A DNA stretch of 64,000 nt from Kibdelosporangium philippinense. GTDB taxonomy: Bacteria > Actinomycetota > Actinomycetes > Mycobacteriales > Pseudonocardiaceae. Both the position numbers and the translations under genes were made by a program. Location of the stretch: the NCBI RefSeq assembly GCF_021390435.2, contig NZ_JAJVCN010000002.1:2666001-2730000 (forward strand), read 5' to 3'. The notes beneath the pieces are model-generated. The model was given only the letters and a program-made list of their open reading frames with translations, was not told where the DNA came from and searched no databases. Positions 25,439 through 34,800 of the stretch are shown here, one piece after another. The first letter of the stretch is position 1. Each line of letters begins with the position of its first letter.

Positions 25439-28400
25439 CACGAACGGGTAGCCGCAGCACTGGGGATGGACGCGAGTGAGCTCGCCGAGGACGCGGATCT
25501 GATGGAACTGGGCCTCGACTCGTTGCGCTTGATGGCGGTGGTGGGGGATCTGCGTCGCAACGGTGTGGGTGTCACGTTCGCGGATCTCGCCGCCGACCCG
25601 ACCATCCGCGCGTGGCAGCGCCTGGTCGCACGAGCGGGTACGGCGGTCGCGGCGACACCCGCGACGACGGCTGTGACGCCAGCGCCCACCGATGCCGCCG
25701 TCGAGCCTTTCGAACTGAACTTGCTGCAACACACTTACTGGGTCGGCCGTCAGGACGAGCAGCCGCTCGGCGGCGTCGGCGCCCACTTCTACGTGGAGTT
25801 CGACGGTCGCGATGTCAATCCGGAGTTGTTGCGTAGCGCGGTGATCGCGGTACGGCGGCGTCATCCGATGCTGCGCACGACGGTGCTCAGCGACGGACGG
25901 CAACACCTCGCACGTCACGTGGCTGACGACGCCATCACAGTCCACGACCTACGTGGCGCCGAGCCGGATCGGATCGTCGCCCGGCTGGCCGAATTACGCG
26001 ATCACCACACACACCGCCGGATGGATGTCGAGCACGGTGAGCTGCTGGAGGTGGCGCTGACCCATTTGCCCGAGGGTGTCACCCGGCTCCACATCGACCT
26101 CGACATGATCGCCGCAGACGCGCTCAGCATGCGCATCCTGCTGGCGGACCTGCGCGCGTACTACACGACGCCGGACGTCGTCCTACCGTCGCTCCACACC
26201 GACTACGCCGGTTATCTCGCCGCTCGCCGCATCGACCGGGCCGCCGCGTGGCGGCAGTCCCGTGACTGGTGGCGCGCAAGGCTTCCCGAGCTCAGCGAGC
26301 CGCCCCGCCTGCCGGTGGTGGTCGACGTGCACTCCGCCGAGTCGGCCCAGCCGCGATACCGGCGCAGTGCCCGCTACCACCACTGGCTGTCACCGGAGGC
26401 CAAGGACCGGCTGCACGAGCGGGCGCGGCGGCATCGCGTCAGCCCGGCTTCCGCGCTGGCGACTGCCTTCGCCGAGACGCTCGCGGCGTGGAGCGGCGAA
26501 CAACGATTCCTGCTCAACCTGCCGCTGTTCGACCGGGAAGGCGCCGAGGGGCTCGTCGGTGACTTCAGCAGCTCGATCCTGGTGGACGTCGACCTGACGC
26601 GAGCGCGCTCGTTCGCCGAGTCGGCCGCGGCGATTCAGGCCGTGACGCTGGAAGCCATCGGGCACAGCGCGTTCTCCGGAGTGGAGGTGCTGCGGGAGCG
26701 CAGCCGGGCCAACGGGGGAACACCCGCGCTTGCCCCTGTCGTCTACACCAGCGCCATCGGGCTCGGCGAGATCTACGAGCGGGAACTCCAGGACACCTTC
26801 GGTGAGCCGGTGTGGATCATCTCGCAGAATCCGCAGGTGCTGCTGGACGCACAGGTCACCGAGCTCGACGGCGGCCTGCTGCTGAACTGGGACTTCCGGG
26901 AACACGCTTTCGCGCCGGGTGTGGTCACGGCCGCCTTCGCGGCGTATCGCGGCCTGGTCGACGATCTGGTGGCCGATGACGAGACCTGGAACCGGCCGGT
27001 GGGCACACTGCTCCCGCCGGACCAGGCTGCCGTTCGGGCGGCGGTGAACAACACCGACGGACCCGCACCGACCGGGTCGCTGCACGGTGAGTTCTTCCGG
27101 ATCGCGACCGAGGAGCCGCATCGGACCGCCTTGTACGTCAACGGCGCAGAGGTCTCCTACGGGAACCTGGCGGCCCGTGCTCTCAGTGTGGCGACTCTGT
27201 TGCGAGACAACGGGATTCAGCCCGGCGACACGGTAGCGATCACCTTGCCGAAGGGGCTGGACCAGGTGGTCGCCGTGCTGGGCGTGCTCGCCGCGGGCGC
27301 CGCCTACGTGCCAATCGGCGTCGACCACCCGGAACCTCGTCGTGCCCGCATTCGGCGCTCGGCGGGTGTTCGCGCGCTGATCACCGATGCGGCGTGCGCT
27401 CCGGACGCCGCGGACTGTCCGGTGTTGCACTGTGCTCAGGCCGCCGGCCTGGAACCGGTGCAGCCCGCGCAGCCGGGGCCGGACGCGCCGGCCTACGTGA
27501 TCTTCACGTCCGGTTCGACCGGAGAACCCAAGGGTGTCGAGGTGTCCCACGGCGCGGTGATCAACACGATCACGGCGGTCGGGGACCTCTTCGAGGTCGG
27601 CGCGCACGATCGCACGATCGCCCTGTCCGCGTTGGATTTCGACCTGTCCGCCTACGACCTGTTCGCGTTGCTGCGGGTCGGTGGTGCGGTGGTGCTGATC
27701 GCCGAGCACGAGCGCCGGGACGCCCGTCGCTGGAGTGAGCTGATCAACACCCATCGGGTCAGCGTGCTGAGCTGCGTCCCCGCGTTACTCGACATGCTGC
27801 TCGCCGCCGCCGACACGCTGCCCACGAGCGTGCGGCTCGTGATGCTCGGCGGCGACTGGGTCGGGATGGACCAGCCCGCGCGGTTGCGCGCGCTGGTGCC
27901 GGACGTCAGATTCGTCGCATTGGGAGGGATGACCGAGGCCGCGATCCACACGACCGTCTTCGAGGTCGAGCGCGTGCACCCGGACTGGCGGTCCATCCCC
28001 TATGGCACTCCGCTACGCAACATGCGCACCCGTGTCGTCGACGGTCGAGGCCGCGACTGCCCGGACTGGGTGCCGGGCGAACTCTGGGTGAGCGGGGCAG
28101 GGCTCGCGAACGGCTACCGCGGCGACGCCGACCGCACCGCGGTGAAGTTCGTCGACCACGACGGACGCCGGTGGTACCGAACCGGAGACCATGCGCGCTA
28201 CCGCGGTGACGGTGTGCTGGAGTTCCTCGGCAGGGCCGACCACCAGGTCAAGATCCGGGGACACCGGATCGAACTCGGTGAGATCGAGGCGACGGCCGCC
28301 GCGCACCCCGCGGTCACCGCCGCCGTCGCGACAGTGCTGACGGCCCCTGCCCGCAGGCTCGCGCTGATGGCCGACGGAACGTTGTCCGAGGCCGAGCTGC

Positions 28401-31400
28401 GTGAGTGGCTCACCGGTCAGCTACCCGGCCACCTCGTGCCCGAACAGCTGACGATCGCCCCCATCCCGCTGACCTCCAACGGAAAGCTCGATCGTGCGTC
28501 TGTCGCGGCGTCGCTGGCCGAACACCAAGTCGAGGTGGTGGCCGCGCAGCCGCCGAGCGGGTGGGCGGAACTCGCGGTGGCACATGCCTTCTCCAAGGTG
28601 CTGGGCGTTGTGGCTCCCGGCCGTGACGACAGTTTCTTCGCGTTGGGCGGCGACTCGCTGCTGGCGACGCGAGTGGTGTCACTTCTTCTGCCGTACGGGG
28701 CGAGCATCGGCCGCTTGTTCGCCGCGCCACGGCTGCGCGACTTCGCCGCCACGTTGTGCAGGCCGGACGAGGCCGCTGAACGAACGGCCACGTCCACCCC
28801 GGCCGTGGCGGTGAGTGATCCGGCAGGCAGGTACGAGCCCTTCCCCGCCACCGACGCGCAGCGGGCCTACTGGCTCGGCAGGGACGACCGGTTCACGCTC
28901 GGCGGCGTCGGCACCTACCACTACACCGAGTTCGACGGTGTGGACGTGGACATGCGGCGATTGGAGGACGCCTGGAGACTTCTAATCGGCCGTCACGACA
29001 TGCTGAGGGCGGTCTTCGACAAAGCTGGACGGCAACGTGTCCTGGAGGCGGTGCCGGACTTCCGGATCACCGTCGAGGAGGTCGGCGACGAGGCGGCGGC
29101 CGGGGACGCGCTGGCTCGCCTGCGTGCCACGCAGTCGCATCGCCTGCTGGACCTCACCAGCTGGCCGTTGTTCGCCGTCCATGCCGTGCGGTACCCGCGG
29201 CACGGTCAGCAACGCACTCGGATCGCCATCGGTCTTGACTACACGGTGCTCGACGCTCGGTCGATCATGACGTTGTACGCGGAGCTGGATCTTGCCTACC
29301 GCGAGCCGAACGCCGTGCTGCCGTCTGTCGACTTCTCGTTCCGCGACTACGTCCTGCAGGCGGCGTGGCCGCAGGACGCCGTGGCGCTGGCCGAGAAGCA
29401 CTCGCTGGCGCGGCTCGACGAACTGCCGCCCGCGCCTGCGCTGCCCAGCACCGGCGACTCGGCACCACCTCGGTTCACCCGGCGCGAACTGACCCTGGAC
29501 CCAAGCCGGTGGGAGATCGTGCGTGAGCGGTGCCGCCAGTACGGTCTCACCCCGTCCACCGTGCTGCTCGCCTGCTACGGCGAGGTGCTCGCGGCTTGGA
29601 GCGGGCAATCCGCGGTAGCCGTTACGCTGACCCTGTTCAACCGCAGGCCGGTGCACCCGCACGTCGACCGTGTGCTCGGCGACTTCAGCACCTTCTCCGT
29701 GATCGGGTACGCGGCTGACCCCTCCGCGACCTGGCTGACCGCGGTGCGCGCGTTGCACCGCACGCTGGGGGAGGACCTGGAACACCAGGCGGTCTCCACG
29801 TCCTGGCTGTTGCGCGAGCTGGCGCGACGCACCGACACGGTGGCCGCGGCGGTCCCGGTGGTTTTCACCAGTGCGCTCGGACTCGGTGACACCGAGCTGT
29901 CCAGCGGCTTCCCGCCGAAAGTGTTCGGGTTGTCCCAGTCACCACAGGTGTTGCTCGACAACCAGGTCACTGAGTCGGGCGGCAGCCTCGTGCTCACGTG
30001 GGACGCGGTGGAGGCGCAGTTCCCGGCAGGCGTGCTCGACGCCATGTTCGACGCCTACCGGCGGTTGCTCGACTCCCTTGTGGACAGTGAGTGGTCTGGC
30101 GCTCGGCCCGCGCTGCTGCCGGATGCGCAGCGTGCTGTGCGGACGGCGGTCAACGCCACCGCGCGCGAGCTGCCGGTAGCCCTTCTGCACGAACCCTTCT
30201 TCCGTCTCGCGCGGCTGAAGCCGGACGCGATCGCCCTGCTCTGGGCGGACGGCAGCCTCTCCTACGGCGAACTGGCCGATCAGGCTCTGCGGATCGCGGG
30301 CACGTTGCGGGCGAAGGGGGTGCGGCCGGGCGAGGTCGTCGCGGTCTCGCTGCCGAAGGGCCCGGCGCAGATAGCCGCGGTACTCGGAGTGCTCGCGGCC
30401 GGTGCGGCGTACGTGCCCGTGGGCATCGACCAGCCTCCGGTCCGCAGGGAGCGCATGCTCCAGGTGGCGCAGGCGCGCGTGGTGATCGCGCAGGGCGATG
30501 AGTTCGGTGCCGAGCCTTTGGCGAATCCGGTCGAGCGGTCGGTCGACGACCTGGCCTACCTGATCTTCACGTCGGGCTCGACCGGTGATCCCAAGGCTGT
30601 GGCGATCACTCACCGCGCGGCGGGCAACACCGTGGCCGACATCAGCGATCGGTTCGCGCTGGGTGCGCGGGACCGGGTGCTCGCACTGTCCGCGCTGGAC
30701 TTCGACCTGTCGGTGTTCGACATCTTCGGCCTGCTCGGCGTGGGAGGCGCGCTCGTGCTGCCCGACGAGCAGGACCGCCGCGATCCCACCGCGTGGCTTC
30801 GGCTGGCTTCCCTGCACCGGGTCACGGTGTGGAACACGGCACCGATGCTGCTCGACCTCCTGCTCACCGCCGCCGAACTGAACCCCGATCTGCCGGTGCC
30901 GCAGGAGATTCGGCTCGCGCTGCTCTCCGGTGACTGGGTCGGCCTCGACCTGCCTCGCAGGCTGCGCGCGGTGGTGGACACCGTCCGGTTCATCGCGCTC
31001 GGCGGCGCGACCGAGGCGTCCATCTGGTCGAACAGCATCGAGGTCGACGCGGTGCCGCCAGAGTGGACATCCGTGCCGTACGGGTTGCCGCTGGCGAACC
31101 AGCGATACCGCGTCGTCGACGACCTGGGCCGTGACTGTCCTGATTGGACCGCCGGTGAGCTGTGGATCGGCGGCCTTGGTGTGGCATCGGGTTACTGGGG
31201 GGCGTCGGCCGCCGATGCCGCGAGATTCGTCGACTGCTCCGGTGAACGCTGGTACCGCACCGGTGACCGCGGCCGGTACTGGCCCGACGGCACGCTGGAG
31301 TTCCTTGGCCGCACAGACCACCAGGTCAAGATCGGCGGCCATCGCGTCGAGCTCGGCGAGATCGAGGCCGCGCTGCGCGCGCATCCGGGTGTGTCCAAGG

Positions 31401-31894
31401 CGGTCGTCCTCGCGTCCGGTGAGAGGGCGGCGCGCAGGCTCAGGGCGTTCGTGGTGACAGACGATCTCGCGGTACCCGCAGACCTGGCGGGACATCTCGC
31501 CGACCGGCTTCCCGACTACGCCGTTCCGCGCCAGATCGACGCACTCGCGGAGATCCCGCTGACCCGCAACGGCAAAGTCGACCGAGTCGCGCTGCTCGCA
31601 CAGGACGGTGACGACGCCCCTGCCGCCGAGGAGCCGCGTGACGAGGTGGAGATCCGGATCGCGGAACTCTGGCGGGAACAGCTCGGCTGCCCGGTGACCA
31701 ACCGGCACGAGAACTTCTTCGCGTTGGGTGGCGACAGCCTGTCCGTGCTGCGCTGCGTCAACGCGGTGAACGAGACCTTCCTGATCGACCTCCCGGTGCA
31801 GACCTTCCTGCGCACCCCGACCGTGGCCGCTCTGGCACGGGAGACGCAGCGCCTGAAAGTCGACCAGCGCAACGAAGAGAGTGGAAGCCTGTGA
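25436..31894 (+). CDS. NRPS1: ArCP-Cy-A-PCP-Cy-A-PCP metallophore synthetase
   Basis: About 2152 residues. Order: aryl carrier (LMELGLDSLRL, phosphopantetheine Ser near 28), Cy1 (motif DMIAADALS, about 223), A1 (IFTSGSTGEPKG, about 690), PCP1 (GGDSLLATR, about 1072), Cy2 (DYTVLDARS, about 1268), A2 (IFTSGSTGDPK, about 1710), PCP2 (GGDSLSVLR, about 2100). Both condensation domains have the DxxxxDxxS motif of heterocyclisation domains. A2 pocket motifs (FDLSVFD, WNTAP, LLSGDW, ATEASIW) are those of cysteine-activating domains. A1 deviates (FDLSAYD, LSCVP, MLGGDW, MTEAAIH), so its substrate is less certain. No embedded epimerase or methyltransferase. Role: accepts salicylate on the ArCP and adds two cyclised residues. 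The ATG at 25466 would cut the first carrier helix, hence the CTG choice. The stop overlaps the NRPS2 GTG. Confidence 0.92.
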   Translation: MHERVAAALGMDASELAEDADLMELGLDSLRLMAVVGDLRRNGVGVTFADLAADPTIRAWQRLVARAGTAVAATPATTAVTPAPTDAAVEPFELNLLQHTYWVGRQDEQPLGGVGAHFYVEFDGRDVNPELLRSAVIAVRRRHPMLRTTVLSDGRQHLARHVADDAITVHDLRGAEPDRIVARLAELRDHHTHRRMDVEHGELLEVALTHLPEGVTRLHIDLDMIAADALSMRILLADLRAYYTTPDVVLPSLHTDYAGYLAARRIDRAAAWRQSRDWWRARLPELSEPPRLPVVVDVHSAESAQPRYRRSARYHHWLSPEAKDRLHERARRHRVSPASALATAFAETLAAWSGEQRFLLNLPLFDREGAEGLVGDFSSSILVDVDLTRARSFAESAAAIQAVTLEAIGHSAFSGVEVLRERSRANGGTPALAPVVYTSAIGLGEIYERELQDTFGEPVWIISQNPQVLLDAQVTELDGGLLLNWDFREHAFAPGVVTAAFAAYRGLVDDLVADDETWNRPVGTLLPPDQAAVRAAVNNTDGPAPTGSLHGEFFRIATEEPHRTALYVNGAEVSYGNLAARALSVATLLRDNGIQPGDTVAITLPKGLDQVVAVLGVLAAGAAYVPIGVDHPEPRRARIRRSAGVRALITDAACAPDAADCPVLHCAQAAGLEPVQPAQPGPDAPAYVIFTSGSTGEPKGVEVSHGAVINTITAVGDLFEVGAHDRTIALSALDFDLSAYDLFALLRVGGAVVLIAEHERRDARRWSELINTHRVSVLSCVPALLDMLLAAADTLPTSVRLVMLGGDWVGMDQPARLRALVPDVRFVALGGMTEAAIHTTVFEVERVHPDWRSIPYGTPLRNMRTRVVDGRGRDCPDWVPGELWVSGAGLANGYRGDADRTAVKFVDHDGRRWYRTGDHARYRGDGVLEFLGRADHQVKIRGHRIELGEIEATAAAHPAVTAAVATVLTAPARRLALMADGTLSEAELREWLTGQLPGHLVPEQLTIAPIPLTSNGKLDRASVAASLAEHQVEVVAAQPPSGWAELAVAHAFSKVLGVVAPGRDDSFFALGGDSLLATRVVSLLLPYGASIGRLFAAPRLRDFAATLCRPDEAAERTATSTPAVAVSDPAGRYEPFPATDAQRAYWLGRDDRFTLGGVGTYHYTEFDGVDVDMRRLEDAWRLLIGRHDMLRAVFDKAGRQRVLEAVPDFRITVEEVGDEAAAGDALARLRATQSHRLLDLTSWPLFAVHAVRYPRHGQQRTRIAIGLDYTVLDARSIMTLYAELDLAYREPNAVLPSVDFSFRDYVLQAAWPQDAVALAEKHSLARLDELPPAPALPSTGDSAPPRFTRRELTLDPSRWEIVRERCRQYGLTPSTVLLACYGEVLAAWSGQSAVAVTLTLFNRRPVHPHVDRVLGDFSTFSVIGYAADPSATWLTAVRALHRTLGEDLEHQAVSTSWLLRELARRTDTVAAAVPVVFTSALGLGDTELSSGFPPKVFGLSQSPQVLLDNQVTESGGSLVLTWDAVEAQFPAGVLDAMFDAYRRLLDSLVDSEWSGARPALLPDAQRAVRTAVNATARELPVALLHEPFFRLARLKPDAIALLWADGSLSYGELADQALRIAGTLRAKGVRPGEVVAVSLPKGPAQIAAVLGVLAAGAAYVPVGIDQPPVRRERMLQVAQARVVIAQGDEFGAEPLANPVERSVDDLAYLIFTSGSTGDPKAVAITHRAAGNTVADISDRFALGARDRVLALSALDFDLSVFDIFGLLGVGGALVLPDEQDRRDPTAWLRLASLHRVTVWNTAPMLLDLLLTAAELNPDLPVPQEIRLALLSGDWVGLDLPRRLRAVVDTVRFIALGGATEASIWSNSIEVDAVPPEWTSVPYGLPLANQRYRVVDDLGRDCPDWTAGELWIGGLGVASGYWGASAADAARFVDCSGERWYRTGDRGRYWPDGTLEFLGRTDHQVKIGGHRVELGEIEAALRAHPGVSKAVVLASGERAARRLRAFVVTDDLAVPADLAGHLADRLPDYAVPRQIDALAEIPLTRNGKVDRVALLAQDGDDAPAAEEPRDEVEIRIAELWREQLGCPVTNRHENFFALGGDSLSVLRCVNAVNETFLIDLPVQTFLRTPTVAALARETQRLKVDQRNEESGSL

Positions 31895-34800
31895 ACGCCA
31901 AGGAACTTGTAGCCGATCTGGAACGGATCGGGATCCGCCTGTGGGCGGAGGGCGACGAACTGCGATTCCGTGCTCCCCGAGGCAGCCTCACGCAGGAGTA
32001 CCGGGACCTGCTGCGCGCCGACAAGCCCGCTGTGCTCGACTACCTGCGGGTTCGGCAGGACATCGCCGAGCTCGTCGCCGATCCGGCCGCACGGCACGAG
32101 CCGTTCCCTCTCACCGGTATCCAGACCGCCTACCTGCTCGGGCGCAGTCGTGCCCACGACTACGGCGGCGTCGCCTGCCATGCCTATGTCGAACTGGCCT
32201 TCGGTCCTGACGCTGATCCGGCGCGCCTGGCCGCCGCCTGGCAAACGCTGGTGCACCGCCACGACATGCTGCGCGCCGTCGTGTCGGCCGACGGCTACCA
32301 GCGGGTGCTGGAGACGGTCGCCGAGTACCGGATCGAGACCGTCGACGTGCGCACCGCGGATTCACTCACCGTGGACTCGGCGATCGACGCCGCACGCGCG
32401 GCGCTGCGTGACCGTGTCCCCGAGACCGACACCTGGCCGCTGTTCGCGCTGCGAATGACCCACACCGCGACGGCGCTCGTACTGCACCTGTCCGTGGACC
32501 TGCTCGTCACCGACTACGCGAGTCTGCAACTCCTGCTCGCGGAACTGGAGGATGTGTACGACGGGGCCGAGCTCGCACCACTGGAACTGACCTTCCGCGA
32601 CTACGTGCTCGGCCAGCGCGGGCTGGTCGACTCGCCACACTACGACCGCGACCGGGAGTACTGGCTCGGTCGGCTGCCGGATCTGCCACCGGCGCCGGAT
32701 CTGCCGGTGCTGTCCACGCCCGAGGAGGTCGGCGCCTTCCGGCGGATCGAGACCGAACTGTCCGGTTCGGACTTCAACGCACTGTCCGAGACGGCGGCAC
32801 GCCACGGCCTCACACCATCCTCAGTTCTGCTGACCGCCTATGCCGAGACCGTCGGCCGGTGGAGCCGGACGCCACGATTCACGATCACCGTACCCACCTT
32901 CGCCAGGCTGCCACTGCATCCCGGTGTCGGCGCCGTCGTCGGCGACTTCACCAACGCGGAACTGCTGGCGGTCGACCTGGCCGACGCGCTGCCGTTCGCT
33001 GATCGCGTCCGCGCACTGCACGGCACCTTGCTCGAAGATCTGGCACATCCCCTCTTCAGCGGCAGCGAGGTGCTGGCAGAGCTGAGTCGGCGAGGCGCTC
33101 GCACGCTCATGCCGGTGGTGTTCACCAGCACGCTGGGCACCCCCGGTCGCGTACCGAAGGCGACGGTGCTGCACGCGGAGACCCAAACCCCGCAGGTGTG
33201 GCTGGACTGCCAGGTCATGGCCAGGGGTGACCGCCTGACCCTGGCATGGGACGTGCGGGACGGCGTGCTTGCCGACCGCACGGCCGACGACATGTTCGAT
33301 GCCTTCGTCGCGCTGGTGCGACGACTCGCCACCCAGCCGGACACCTGGTCGAGGCCGGTGGAACTGCCGTTGCCCGGTCGCACCCAGTCGACCAGGCAGC
33401 GCGTCAACTCTACTGCGGCGCCGATTCCCCACGAGCTGTTGCACGAACCGGTGCTCACGGCAGCGCGGAACACGCCCGACGCGGTCGCGGTGTGGTCGAA
33501 AAGCGGCACGCTGACCTACGCGGAGCTGGTCGACCGGTCGTACGCGGTGGCACAAGCCTTGCGGGACAACGATGTACGGCCCGGCGAACTGGTCGCTGTG
33601 CTGATGGACAAGGGGCCGGACCAGATCGTCGCCGTGCTGGGCGCGCTCTTCGCAGGCGCCGCGTACCTGCCGATCGACACCACCCAGCCGGTGCTGCGTC
33701 GCGACACCATCCGCACCGATGCCGCCGTGCGGGTCACGCTCACCCACTCCGGGCTCACCGAGCGACCGACCGGTGTCTGTCTGGACGTCGACACCGTGCG
33801 GCCGGCGACGCGCCCAGTCGTGACCGCCGTCGCGCCCGACGCGCTGGCCTACGTCATCTACACCTCGGGATCGACGGGCGCGCCGAAGGGCGTGATGATC
33901 AGTCACCGGGCCGCGGCGAACACGGTGGCCGACATCAACCGGCGTTTCGCGGTGAGTCCCGCCGATCGGGTGCTGGCACTGGCACAGCTCGGTTTCGACC
34001 TGTCCGTCTACGACATCTTCGGTCCGCTGTCGGTGGGTGCGGCGGTGGTGTTGCCCGACGACGCACACCGAGGTGATCCGCAGGCGTGGGCGGGCACCAT
34101 CGACCGTGCGGGCGTGACGATCTGGAACTCGGTGCCCGCCCAGTTCGAGCTGCTGCACAGCCATCTCGCCGCCATCGGGCGCGCACTGAACGGTCTGCGA
34201 CTGGCCATGCTCTCCGGTGACTGGATTCCGCTGAGCCTGCCCGACCGCATCCGCGCCGTGTGCGAGGGAATCGAGGTGCACAGTCTCGGCGGTGCGACGG
34301 AAGCGTCGATCTGGTCGATCTCCCACCGAGTCGGCCGGGTCGATCCGGCATGGCGCAGCATCCCTTACGGCACGCCGCTTTCCAACCAGAGCTGGCACGT
34401 GCTGGACTCGGCACTGCGCCCCTGCCCGGACTGGGCTACCGGTGAGCTCTACATCGGTGGAGTGGGCCTCGCCGAGGGATATCTCGGCGATGCCGCTCGC
34501 ACGGCGGAAAGGTTTATCACGCACCCAGGCACCGGGGAACGCCTCTACCGCACCGGCGACCTGGGGCGGTACCGCCCTGACGGTGTGATCGAGTTCCTCG
34601 GCCGGGTTGACGACCAGGTGAAGATCCGAGGACACCGGATCGAGCCGGGTGAGATCGAGGCCGCGCTGGCCGTCGCTCCCGGTGTCGCGTCGGGTGTCGT
34701 GCTGGTCGACGGTGTCACCGGTCCCGGTACCGGCGCTTCGGCACCGCGTCTGGTCGCCTTTGTCGAGCCTGCCCGACGGACAGCTCCGCTGCCGGTGCCG

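Noticed and set aside
29939..31708. A 589-codon open frame on the minus strand opposite NRPS1, and many similar long antisense frames elsewhere
   Set aside because: Arg/His/Gln-rich composition without domain character; they mirror the GC-rich third codon positions of the real gene on the other strand.
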